A stretch of DNA of 9,003 bases from RGIG2206 sp045648425 (GCA_045648425.1 JAZRNV010000127.1:1-9003), one strand, 5' to 3'. Counted from the stretch's first letter, positions 1 to 6,243 are shown. Numbers and translations: made by a program. Notes: generated by a model not told the origin, from the letters alone.

Positions 1-370
1 AGCGCGATCTGACTTCATATAATATATTTGGTGAATCCTTAGAATCGCCGTAATAAGTATTAATATAGAAAAATCTTGGACCAGTCCAACAGATGTATTC
101 GTATCCTCTTTCTTCTTCAACTGATTTCGCACTATCTTGAATAAACGTCATTGGTGCTAAATAGTATTTACTTCCTTGATATTTGATTGTTTCATCGTCA
201 ACAAATTCAATAATATTATGCGTTTTTTCATCCAAAAGAAATCTGTCCCATAAACCAAGGGTTACTTCGTTTAAAACACCATTGGTTTTCTCTGTCGAAC
301 AAGCCGATAGCGATAGCATTAAAATGATAAAGACTAATATAGTAGTTATTATTTTGCGGAACAACTTCAT
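1..370 (-). CDS. Putative lipoprotein, N-terminal part only
   Basis: The gene starts at an ATG at 370 and reads off the left edge of the window, so only about 123 residues are visible. The protein opens with Lys/Arg (MKLFRK), a hydrophobic stretch at residues 7-19, and a lipobox LSAC with the modified cysteine at residue 24. It should therefore be exported and lipid-anchored on the outer face of the membrane. The mature part is polar and aromatic-rich (YICWTGPRFFYINTYYG) and I do not recognise its family. AAAGGT lies 10 bases before the start and a promoter lies further upstream. The reading frame is AT-richer than the rest of the window (roughly a third G+C in a sampled line, against nearly half in the large 1768-5016 gene). 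That fits an accessory gene, though it is only suggestive. An opposite-strand open frame across 183-398 looks spurious. Confidence 0.75.
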   Translation of the reverse strand, partial: MKLFRKIITTILVFIILMLSLSACSTEKTNGVLNEVTLGLWDRFLLDEKTHNIIEFVDDETIKYQGSKYYLAPMTFIQDSAKSVEEERGYEYICWTGPRFFYINTYYGDSKDSPNILYEVRSR

Positions 371-391
371 ATTATCACCGACCTTTATTGT

Positions 392-420
392 ATTATAGCA
401 TAAAAGCGGCAAAGCCGCAA
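392..420 (-). promoter_or_regulatory. Promoter of the lipoprotein gene (extended -10)
   Basis: On the minus strand an extended -10, TGCTATAAT (392-400), lies 17 bp from a weak -35, TTGCGG (415-420). The expected transcript start is near 385, giving a leader of about 15 bases with AAAGGT in it. The small inverted repeat GCGGC-AAA-GCCGC (406-418) sits in the spacer and -35, where a bound protein could block RNA polymerase. That regulatory role is inference. Confidence 0.6.
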
Positions 421-505
421 TACTTATTCATTATTCATCAGCGTAAGCGACTTCAATATTCATTATTCATTCGAAAATCCGTTTTTTAATGAATAATGAA
501 TGATG
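401..505. repeat. Intergenic cluster of short inverted and direct repeats
   Basis: In order: a GC hairpin, GCGGC-AAA-GCCGC (406-418); the 13-mer ATTCATTATTCAT at 426-438; the same 13-mer again at 458-470; and its inverted copy, AATGAATAATGAAT, at 488-501. The copies at 458-471 and 488-501 form a perfect 14-bp inverted repeat around a 16-base loop. No coding frame fits here. The layout of small hairpins joined by TTCATTATTCA-like linkers resembles non-coding repeat patches I associate with Oscillospiraceae genomes, but I cannot confirm copy number from one window. Confidence 0.6.
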
Positions 506-529
506 AAAAAGGAATAGTGAAAAATACAA

Positions 530-562
530 ACAAAAATCCGCCCTCTTTCGAGAACGGATTTT
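530..562 (-). terminator. Rho-independent terminator of tRNA-Thr
   Basis: Read on the minus strand, AAAATCCG (555-562 complement) pairs with CGGATTTT (533-540 complement). An inner CTC/GAG pairing closes a four-base loop, and a T-rich tail follows (TTTTTGTTTG). It lies five bases past the CCA end of tRNA-Thr and should end that transcript. Confidence 0.75.
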
Positions 563-566
563 CGTT

Positions 567-641
567 TGGAGCTGGAAATGGGATTTGAACCCACGGCCTA
601 CTGATTACGAATCAGTTGCGCTACCACTGCGCCATTCCAGC
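567..641 (-). tRNA. tRNA-Thr (anticodon CGU)
   Basis: A 75-nt cloverleaf on the minus strand. The acceptor stem is GCTGGAA/TTCCAGC (635-641 and 571-577), the discriminator base is U, and the CCA end is encoded (567-569). The D-arm contains GCGCAGTGGTAGCGC. The anticodon stem is ACTGA/TCAGT around the loop TTCGTAA, giving anticodon CGU (607-609 on the plus strand), which reads ACG. The T-arm is GTGGG-TTCAAAT-CCCAT. It has its own strong promoter and terminator, so it is a single-gene unit. Confidence 0.96.
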
Positions 642-660
642 ATATAAATATTACCGTGAT

Positions 661-689
661 ATTATATCAATTTAAGCAGGGCGAGTCAA
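661..689 (-). promoter_or_regulatory. tRNA-Thr promoter
   Basis: On the minus strand, TTGACT (684-689) and TATAAT (661-666) are separated by exactly 17 bp, and the mature tRNA starts about 20 bases beyond the -10. AAAAAGTCC directly precedes the -35 and may act as an UP-like element. Only one of the twelve hexamer bases differs from the sigma-A consensus, as expected for a stable-RNA gene. Confidence 0.9.
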
Positions 690-750
690 GGACTTTTTGC
701 ACTTCAATAAACATAAAACAAAAAAACCGACTAAAAATTAAAAAAAGTCC

Positions 751-779
751 TTGACATACCTCGTTCGCTTTGATATAAT
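751..779 (+). promoter_or_regulatory. tRNA-Leu promoter (perfect sigma-A consensus)
   Basis: TTGACA (751-756), a 17-bp spacer, then TATAAT (774-779): every consensus base is matched. It shares AAAAAGTCC before the -35 and TTGATATAAT at the -10 with the divergent tRNA-Thr promoter. The predicted transcript start is near 786, about 25 bases before the tRNA, so a short 5' leader would be trimmed by RNase P. Confidence 0.93.
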
Positions 780-810
780 ACTCCTGCCGTTCAAAAAAAC
801 GGATGAATAT

Positions 811-895
811 GCGAGCATGCTGGAATAGGCAGACAGGCACGTTTGAGGGGCGTGTGTTTCACGACGTGTGGGTTCAAGTCCCACTGCTCGCACCA
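811..895 (+). tRNA. tRNA-Leu (anticodon GAG)
   Basis: An 85-nt class II tRNA. The acceptor stem is GCGAGCA (811-817) with TGCTCGC (885-891), the discriminator base is A, and CCA is encoded (893-895). The anticodon stem is CACGT/GCGTG (838-842 and 850-854) around the loop TTGAGGG, giving anticodon GAG (845-847), which reads CUC and CUU. The long variable arm between 855 and about 867 and the discriminator A are both leucine features. The T-arm is GTGGG-TTCAAGT-CCCAC. Confidence 0.96.
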
Positions 896-897
896 AA

Positions 898-924
898 AAC
901 CGACCTTTTTAGGTCGGTTTTTTT
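898..924 (+). terminator. Rho-independent terminator after tRNA-Leu
   Basis: A perfect 8-bp stem, AACCGACC (898-905) with GGTCGGTT (912-919), closes a six-base loop (TTTTTA) and runs into seven T residues (918-924). It begins two bases after the CCA end. The start codon of the next gene is only 30 bp beyond the T-run. Confidence 0.92.
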
Positions 925-954
925 GCAAAGCAACAAAATAGGAGTGACGTTTTA

Positions 955-1719
955 ATGGCTGAATTTTTTGCTTATTTCTTTGGCAAAGGTGACACGGTTG
1001 AATTTACCAACTTTTCATTGGCACATATATTGCCCATCTTGGTGGCTTGCTGTGTAATCTTTTTGATTTACAAATTCCGCGACCCTCTGCAAAAGAGCAA
1101 GTTTGAAAGAACCATTCGTTATATTCTCGGTTTTGCGCTTATAATATGCGAAATGTCTTACTTTTGGCGTTTGGTGGGTGTTCCTGAGTTGGGAGCAAAC
1201 CCCATCGACCATTTACCTATAACCGTTTGCGGATGGACCGTTATATTTTGCAGCTATATGGTTGTGGGCAAATCACAGACTCTTTTTGATATTTCATATT
1301 TTTGGCTCTTTTCAGGCACTATTTTCGGTCTGCTCACTCCCACAGTTATTACATACACAGGTCCCACCCGCTACAGATATTATCAATTCTGGTGTGAGCA
1401 TTTGTTGGGATACGTTGCAGTATTCTATATGATTTTTGTGCACAAGATGCGTCCTACTTTTAAATCTATGGCAAAATCATATGCTGTGTTGGCAGTGCTT
1501 GCAGTTATTGCCTACACCGCCAACCAAATTTTAGGACCCGGCGCCAACTATCTGTTTATGGCAAAGCCCGAAGACACTCCTTCTATTTTGGATATTTTAC
1601 CCCCCAACTTCTTGCTGCGCGTTGTAATTATGGCCGCAGTTATTACCCTGCTTTTCTTCCTTTCTTACCTGCCGTGGTTGGTAAAGGATTTAAAGGCCAA
1701 AAAGAAAAAAGCCGAATAA
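955..1719 (+). CDS. YwaF/TMEM164-like seven-helix membrane protein, putative acyltransferase
   Basis: A 254-residue integral membrane protein with about seven hydrophobic segments (near residues 20-38, 55-75, 86-104, 110-130, 148-163, 174-192 and 222-246) and a lysine-rich C-terminus, probably cytoplasmic. The HLPITVC segment (residues 86-92), YQFWCEHLLGY (143-153) and GANYLFMAKP (196-205) match what I recall of the bacterial YwaF (TIGR02206) family, related to animal TMEM164. TMEM164 is described as a phospholipid acyltransferase with a conserved Cys and His. C92 and H149 are candidates for those residues, which is inference; the bacterial role is not established to my knowledge. AGGAG (940-944) sits 10 bases before the ATG, and no other upstream start competes. 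I see no separate promoter, so transcription may depend on read-through past the tRNA-Leu terminator. The gene ends at a terminator shared with the convergent neighbour. Confidence 0.75.
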   Translation: MAEFFAYFFGKGDTVEFTNFSLAHILPILVACCVIFLIYKFRDPLQKSKFERTIRYILGFALIICEMSYFWRLVGVPELGANPIDHLPITVCGWTVIFCSYMVVGKSQTLFDISYFWLFSGTIFGLLTPTVITYTGPTRYRYYQFWCEHLLGYVAVFYMIFVHKMRPTFKSMAKSYAVLAVLAVIAYTANQILGPGANYLFMAKPEDTPSILDILPPNFLLRVVIMAAVITLLFFLSYLPWLVKDLKAKKKKAE

Positions 1720-1733
1720 ACAAAACAAAAAAC

Positions 1734-1769
1734 GCACCACAGCCGTAAAAGAGCTGTGGTGCTTTTTTT
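1734..1769. terminator. Bidirectional terminator between convergent genes
   Basis: A perfect 10-bp stem, GCACCACAGC (1734-1743) with GCTGTGGTGC (1753-1762), closes a nine-base loop. Seven T residues follow on the plus strand (1763-1769) and GTTTTTTGTTTTG follows on the minus strand. It can stop transcripts of both flanking genes. The stop codon of the minus-strand gene (1768-1770) lies partly in the plus-strand T-run. Confidence 0.92.
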
Positions 1770-4700
1770 AAAGATGCGTTTTTATGCGATCAAAAGCAAA
1801 TATTCTGAAATCATTGGGATTAAGCTCACGGGCAACAGCTATGGCCTGCTCTGCTTCATCCTGCTTGCCGAAGCCCAGCAAGGCAAATGCCTTTAAAATA
1901 TGGCCTTCGGTCAGGTTGGTCTTTTCAATGTTATACTCAAAAGGCATAGGTGAAGGTGAGCCGACACCATAGTAGGTGCGGAGGTCTTTATTGACAATAA
2001 AGTTATCGGCCGAAGCCACCATTTCATCAAGCACCTGCTGTGCCCCGGATGTGTCACCCAGTTTAACCAGAGCCAAAGCTCTGAACAAAGAAAGCTCCGA
2101 AACGGCAGCTTTATAAACTGCGGCCTCTTTATACGCTTTTTCAGCTGCCTCACCCCTGCCCTGCTTTTCATAGAGCTTGCCAAGGAAGTAAAAAATGTGG
2201 GCCTCCTGGTTAAAGAAGGTTTTAGCTTCACCGTATGACTTAGGCATATTTACACCGTCAAAATACATACGCTCGGCCTTGGCCTCTTCCCCGCCGTCTG
2301 CAAGCTCAATGGCGAAAAGGGTGTGCATCCAGGCGTGTTGTTTGGTCAGCTTTCCCTCACCGCCCTCGTAAATATGAAAACGCTTATATTTTGCCATATC
2401 TATAGCGGTTTGAAAATCGCCCTTTTGGCAGATAAGGGTGAGCTTATCCAGATAGCAATCGTCTCGCTCTGCCAACAGTTCAGGATATTTGTCATAGACA
2501 GCCAACCGCTCATCAACCGAACGGTTCATATTCTTAAGCAACTGCTGATACTCTAAAAGCAAACGGGGGTCATCACCCTTATATTGCAAGGCGTTTTCCA
2601 TAGCAAGCTTGGCCTTTTGGGCATCTCCTGCCTTATCAAAGTAATAAAGAGACAAATTACGCCAGGCCTTGCCGTGTGAAGGATTAAGAGTTACGCAGAC
2701 CTCCCACTCCTTGGCCGCATCGGTATATCGGAAGCGGTCATAACAGAGACAGCCCAGGTAATAATGTGCGTTGGGTGCATCCCACACCTCGCAGGCATAT
2801 TTAAGCACGGCTATATCTTCGTTTCTGTTGGGGAAGCAATAGCCGGTTTCAAGCAGATCGGCAGCCCTTGCAAGTGCAGCTCCGTTCTTGCCCAGCTTGT
2901 GCTGACAGTAGGCCTTGTAATAGTTGACCATAGGGTAGGCGTCATCGGCCAAATCAAGAGCGTAAAGGGCATCCTCATAAAATCCGGCCTTCATATAGTC
3001 AGCAGCAACATCTATAAGGTTGTCGGCCTTGCGGCAAAACTGCATCAAACGAGCGTCCATATCGGCATGATAAGAATACTCTATCAGTGCAAAAAGATCC
3101 AACAAATCATCTTTAGTATTTGCCTCGGCGCAGGCAGCGGCACACTCACAGCCCAGATGACGTTTGATGGCCGCTTTGAGATTTTGTGCGTTGGTGTGAC
3201 CCTTATTAAGACCAACAGACTCATCAAGCTTTTCAAGGGCTGCCACATAATCGCCCTTGCGGCAATCCAGGCAGGCCAGCTCATACATTGCAGCGCTGCG
3301 ATGGGTATAATTCCACGCGGCACGATAGAAAATGTCATAGGCCTCGTCATACCTTTCAAGATAGGTCAGCGCAAGCCCCTTGAGATAAAAGGCCTCTGTA
3401 TCGGTGGGATGCTGATTGCGGCTTGTAAGACGTTTTATTGCGACATCACAATATTCCACGCACTCGGCAAAGCGTCCGTTCTTAAGGCAAAGGCGGGCCA
3501 TGGAGGTGTTACATCTTATATCCCCTGCATCGCGTGCAATACCCTCGAGATAATAATCCTCGGGGCGATAGTTGTGCTGCTTGTACTGCTCAAGATGGTA
3601 GCCGTTGATATATAATTCTTCAACCGTTGCAATCTCGCAAGGACGCTTGACGGGCTCGCGAACATCTATGGGGGTCTTTTGCCCTCTTATATAGGGCTTA
3701 TAGCTGACAAGCACCTTGCCCTCTTTTGAAATGAGGGAGACAGTAATATCGTTAAAGTCAACATCTCCCACGTCAACGGTTTTTAGGTATGCTTTTTCAG
3801 GATTCAAATCGACCGTTTCAGCAAAAAGCTCCTTGTCGGAGGCAAAAACTCTGATTTGTGCATTGTTAAAGGTACCGGTTACGTTAAAGCCGATAAAAAG
3901 GCCATCCTCACGCTTTTCCATATTAACGGCAGCGTCTATGGTTGCATTTTTGGGCTCGCCTATGTCACGGATGGGATACCAATATTGTTCAAACTCCTTG
4001 GTTTCGTATGGAGCAATCCAAGTAAAGTCGGGCTGATTGTCGGTGTAAACACCGGTCATCAGTTCAATATAGGGGCCATTCTCGTCAGTGAGGTTATTGC
4101 ACCACATTTCACCAAAATCACCCATGCCCCAGTGCCACATCTTTTTGCCCGGCGAGATGTGATGGTTGGCAACGGTAGCTATACCCTTGCATTTGCCCAC
4201 ATCGTAGCCGGCGATGAAATCCATGTCAGACTGGCCTTGAGAGATGAGGTATGATGAGGGCACCTTAACGGCAGAGTAATGAGAAAGATCGGTGCCTTCG
4301 CCAAAGTTGTAGGGGCGGGCGGTCTTATACACTCCCTTTGCAATGGGCCACTGAAGCACGGCGCGGCGGTCGTGGTCATTTACCCACTCGCAGTCAGGCG
4401 GAAACACGGTGCGATAGTCATCATTTACAGGCACGGCAAGGTTGGCCCACCACATAAACAGCTGGGACTGGCTTGTGCGATTGTAAACTCTAACCTTGGC
4501 TTTAATATAGCTTCTGCCCTTATCGACGGTGATGCCTGCCATACCTTTAAGGCGATTCATGGGCTCCACTTCGCCCGTCCACACGGTTTTGCCGCCGTCG
4601 GCATTTTCTTCAACCACTGCCTCAAGAGGCATAAAGGTGGTGGGACGATGGTGCTGAGGCCAGTTAAACTCAATGCCGCCCGAAATCCAGGGGCCTGCAA

Positions 4701-5016
4701 TGCCTACAAGAGCCGGCTTAACAACCTCGTTATAATAGATAAAATCATAATTGCCCACCTTGTCGAGGCCGCGCAAAATCTTGCCGCCCAAAGCAGGAAC
4801 AACCTGCGTTTTGACATATTCATTTTCGATAGTAAACACATCGTAATCAACATCGGTCTTTTCATCTGTTATTCCATCTGAGTAAGGGATGGGATAAATT
4901 CGTCCGGACGCACCCTGATAGGGCTTATTTTCAAAGAACATCGGCAAATCGTGGGCCTTTTTGGGAACATATGTAGGAATTGCCTGTACTGCTTTTTCGA
5001 CCTTTACGTCGCTCAT
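1768..5016 (-). CDS. DUF5107 domain protein with long TPR tail (1082 aa)
   Basis: Residues about 25-345 match the DUF5107 type, which I place with galactose-mutarotase-like beta-sandwich folds. They carry WISGGIEFNWPQHHRP (110-125), a Trp/Gly-rich HWGMGDFGEMW (295-305) and an ELMTGVYTDNQPDFTW block (318-333). A beta-rich linker (about 355-445) follows, then many tetratricopeptide-like helical repeats from about 480 to the end (for example 540-600, 750-805, 940-1000 and 1040-1072). There is no signal peptide, so it is probably cytoplasmic. Proteins of this plan are linked to carbohydrate use, but I know of no settled reaction. The conserved His, Trp and Glu residues suggest a sugar-binding or glycosidase-like pocket, with the TPRs for protein contact (inference). 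The start is supported by AAGGCGG 10 bases upstream and by an extended -10 promoter. It is transcribed away from a regulator operon that probably controls it. Confidence 0.85.
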   Translation of the reverse strand: MSDVKVEKAVQAIPTYVPKKAHDLPMFFENKPYQGASGRIYPIPYSDGITDEKTDVDYDVFTIENEYVKTQVVPALGGKILRGLDKVGNYDFIYYNEVVKPALVGIAGPWISGGIEFNWPQHHRPTTFMPLEAVVEENADGGKTVWTGEVEPMNRLKGMAGITVDKGRSYIKAKVRVYNRTSQSQLFMWWANLAVPVNDDYRTVFPPDCEWVNDHDRRAVLQWPIAKGVYKTARPYNFGEGTDLSHYSAVKVPSSYLISQGQSDMDFIAGYDVGKCKGIATVANHHISPGKKMWHWGMGDFGEMWCNNLTDENGPYIELMTGVYTDNQPDFTWIAPYETKEFEQYWYPIRDIGEPKNATIDAAVNMEKREDGLFIGFNVTGTFNNAQIRVFASDKELFAETVDLNPEKAYLKTVDVGDVDFNDITVSLISKEGKVLVSYKPYIRGQKTPIDVREPVKRPCEIATVEELYINGYHLEQYKQHNYRPEDYYLEGIARDAGDIRCNTSMARLCLKNGRFAECVEYCDVAIKRLTSRNQHPTDTEAFYLKGLALTYLERYDEAYDIFYRAAWNYTHRSAAMYELACLDCRKGDYVAALEKLDESVGLNKGHTNAQNLKAAIKRHLGCECAAACAEANTKDDLLDLFALIEYSYHADMDARLMQFCRKADNLIDVAADYMKAGFYEDALYALDLADDAYPMVNYYKAYCQHKLGKNGAALARAADLLETGYCFPNRNEDIAVLKYACEVWDAPNAHYYLGCLCYDRFRYTDAAKEWEVCVTLNPSHGKAWRNLSLYYFDKAGDAQKAKLAMENALQYKGDDPRLLLEYQQLLKNMNRSVDERLAVYDKYPELLAERDDCYLDKLTLICQKGDFQTAIDMAKYKRFHIYEGGEGKLTKQHAWMHTLFAIELADGGEEAKAERMYFDGVNMPKSYGEAKTFFNQEAHIFYFLGKLYEKQGRGEAAEKAYKEAAVYKAAVSELSLFRALALVKLGDTSGAQQVLDEMVASADNFIVNKDLRTYYGVGSPSPMPFEYNIEKTNLTEGHILKAFALLGFGKQDEAEQAIAVARELNPNDFRIFAFDRIKTHL

Positions 5017-5053
5017 ATAAACAAAACCGCCTTTTCATAATCAACTCATTTTA

Positions 5054-5062
5054 ATTATAACA
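5054..5062 (-). promoter_or_regulatory. Extended -10 promoter of the DUF5107 gene
   Basis: On the minus strand, TGTTATAAT is a perfect extended -10 (the TATAAT is at 5054-5059). No good -35 lies 17 bp further up, where the sequence is mostly T-rich. The predicted start is near 5047, giving a leader of about 30 bases. The element overlaps the left arm of a 12-bp inverted repeat, so a protein bound there could exclude polymerase. Confidence 0.65.
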
Positions 5063-5119
5063 AAAAAGCTGCTGCCAAAAAGCCAATTTTTTATGTTTTA
5101 TTTAACAAGCTTTTTTGTT
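5059..5119. promoter_or_regulatory. Inverted repeat between divergent promoters, candidate operator pair
   Basis: AACAAAAAAGCT (5059-5070) is repeated perfectly in inverted form as AGCTTTTTTGTT (5108-5119), with centres 49 bp apart. The left arm overlaps the -10 of the DUF5107 gene, and the right arm ends nine bases before the -35 of the regulator gene. The placement suits a dimeric regulator controlling both sides, for which the adjacent LuxR-type protein is the natural candidate. The arms are A/T-runs in an AT-rich spacer, so chance is a real alternative. Confidence 0.35.
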
Positions 5120-5128
5120 TATTTTTTA

Positions 5129-5157
5129 TTGAAAAATCCTCTGTTTAGAGTTATATT
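5129..5157 (+). promoter_or_regulatory. Promoter of the regulator-oxidoreductase-nadE operon
   Basis: TTGAAA (5129-5134), a 17-bp spacer, then TATATT (5152-5157). It is the only good promoter before the three genes. The expected transcript start, near 5164, falls on the ribosome site, which would leave an unusually short leader, so the exact -10 is uncertain (TATTAT at 5154-5159 is an alternative). Confidence 0.6.
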
Positions 5158-5163
5158 ATTATT

Positions 5164-5169
5164 GAGGTG
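5164..5169 (+). promoter_or_regulatory. Ribosome binding site that decides the regulator start
   Basis: GAGGTG is directly followed by an ATG (5170) with no spacing, which is too close to serve that ATG. It is six bases before a GTG at 5176. The same GAGGTG with the same six-base spacing precedes the nadE start in this window, which supports GTG 5176 as the true start. Confidence 0.6.
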
Positions 5170-5175
5170 ATGGGC

Positions 5176-6234
5176 GTGGTTGGCATTTTGACCGAAGAAA
5201 ACTATATCAAAACCTTTTGGGGGCAACAGATTTTTATCAGCTTAACCGAAAGGTTGCGTTCAAAAAGAATACCCTACTGCGAAATTATAGATGACTGCTA
5301 CGCCGACCTTGAAGCCATATTCATCATTGCCGCCGACTTAGGGTGGACAAAAAGTGCAATCGAACAGTTAAACGCCGGTGGGTATACCCCTATTTTGCTG
5401 TGCAATCAGTCAGAGTCTTTGCCCGGCTGCATATACAGTTGCGTTTGCACCGACATACGGGCCTCGATGAAATCCATTTTGGAGGCCATTAAGCAAAAGG
5501 GCAAAAAACGTGTTGCAATATACGGTGTTAATAATAACTCCATTTCTGATATAAGCAGGGTCAACGACCTGCTTTTGTGGAAGGATAAAGAGATAGAAGC
5601 AATAAGTGTTTATTACAACGACATCTCCTTTGCAGAGTGCTTCAACTCCTTTGAAAAGGATATAGAAAAATTTGATGCCGTTATATGTATGAACGACTAT
5701 ATTGCCATCTCGTTGGTCAATCATCTCAAAGAAAAAGATGAGCACCTGCTTGAAGGTATGACCATTATCAGTTGTGTCGAATGCGCTCTTATTGAGCGGT
5801 ATAAAAATTATATTACCCCCGTAAGAATATCCTTTGATCAATATGGCCAGGCGGCTGTTTGTGCCTATGAGATAATTAAAAAGCACGGCAATTTATCCAC
5901 AGTTACACTGCGGGTAGATTGCAGCTTGAAAGGTAATTCAGCGGAATCGGCGCACAAGTCTGTTAAGTTCTCTTTGGAACGCAACGATGACAGATTCTAC
6001 AAAGACACAGAATTCAAAGAGCTTCACATCGCCGATTTGATGTATAACATAACCGATACCACCGATTTATTCATTCTTAACGCCTTATCACAAGGCAAGC
6101 CCTACGAAAGCATTGCACATGAATGTTATTTATCGGTAGGAAGTGTAAAATACCGCATAAAACGCATACTTTCATCGGTGGGCTGTGAAAGCAAGGATGA
6201 GCTTGTCACTATTATGAAGAAATATTTGTCATAA
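5176..6234 (+). CDS. Transcriptional regulator: LacI-type ligand-binding domain with C-terminal LuxR-type HTH
   Basis: A 352-residue protein from the preferred GTG start; ATG 5170 or GTG 5167 would add two or three residues. Residues 1 to about 260 look like a periplasmic-binding-protein-fold sensor of the LacI/GalR type: VVGILTEEN at the start, KKRVAIYGV in the middle, FDAVICMNDYIAISLVNHL around residues 165-185, and PVRISFDQYGQAAVCAYEII near 220-240. The last 59 residues (about 294-352) form a LuxR/GerE-like helix-turn-helix, with SIAHECYLSVGSVKYRIKRI as its core and a typical GCESKDELV ending. The usual N-terminal LacI DNA-binding domain is absent, so the DNA-binding end has been swapped. 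It should be a cytoplasmic, ligand-responsive DNA-binding protein. Likely targets are its own operon and the divergent DUF5107 gene (inference from position). It is nine bases from the next gene. Confidence 0.85.
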   Translation: MVGILTEENYIKTFWGQQIFISLTERLRSKRIPYCEIIDDCYADLEAIFIIAADLGWTKSAIEQLNAGGYTPILLCNQSESLPGCIYSCVCTDIRASMKSILEAIKQKGKKRVAIYGVNNNSISDISRVNDLLLWKDKEIEAISVYYNDISFAECFNSFEKDIEKFDAVICMNDYIAISLVNHLKEKDEHLLEGMTIISCVECALIERYKNYITPVRISFDQYGQAAVCAYEIIKKHGNLSTVTLRVDCSLKGNSAESAHKSVKFSLERNDDRFYKDTEFKELHIADLMYNITDTTDLFILNALSQGKPYESIAHECYLSVGSVKYRIKRILSSVGCESKDELVTIMKKYLS

Positions 6235-6243
6235 GGAGTTTTT

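Noticed and set aside
183..398. A 71-codon plus-strand frame opposite the lipoprotein gene
   Set aside because: The minus-strand frame has a start, ribosome site, promoter, signal sequence and lipobox; the plus-strand frame has none of these.
2764..3615. A 283-codon open frame on the plus strand, with others at 3856-4254 and 4279-4881, antisense to the DUF5107 gene
   Set aside because: They lie wholly within a well-supported gene on the other strand, give low-complexity hydrophobic translations typical of antisense frames, and have no ribosome site or promoter.
4931..5038. A 35-codon frame starting at an ATG upstream of, and out of frame with, the DUF5107 gene
   Set aside because: It has no usable ribosome site, and its overlap with the larger gene is best explained by chance. 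The AAGGCGG inside it serves the ATG at 5016.
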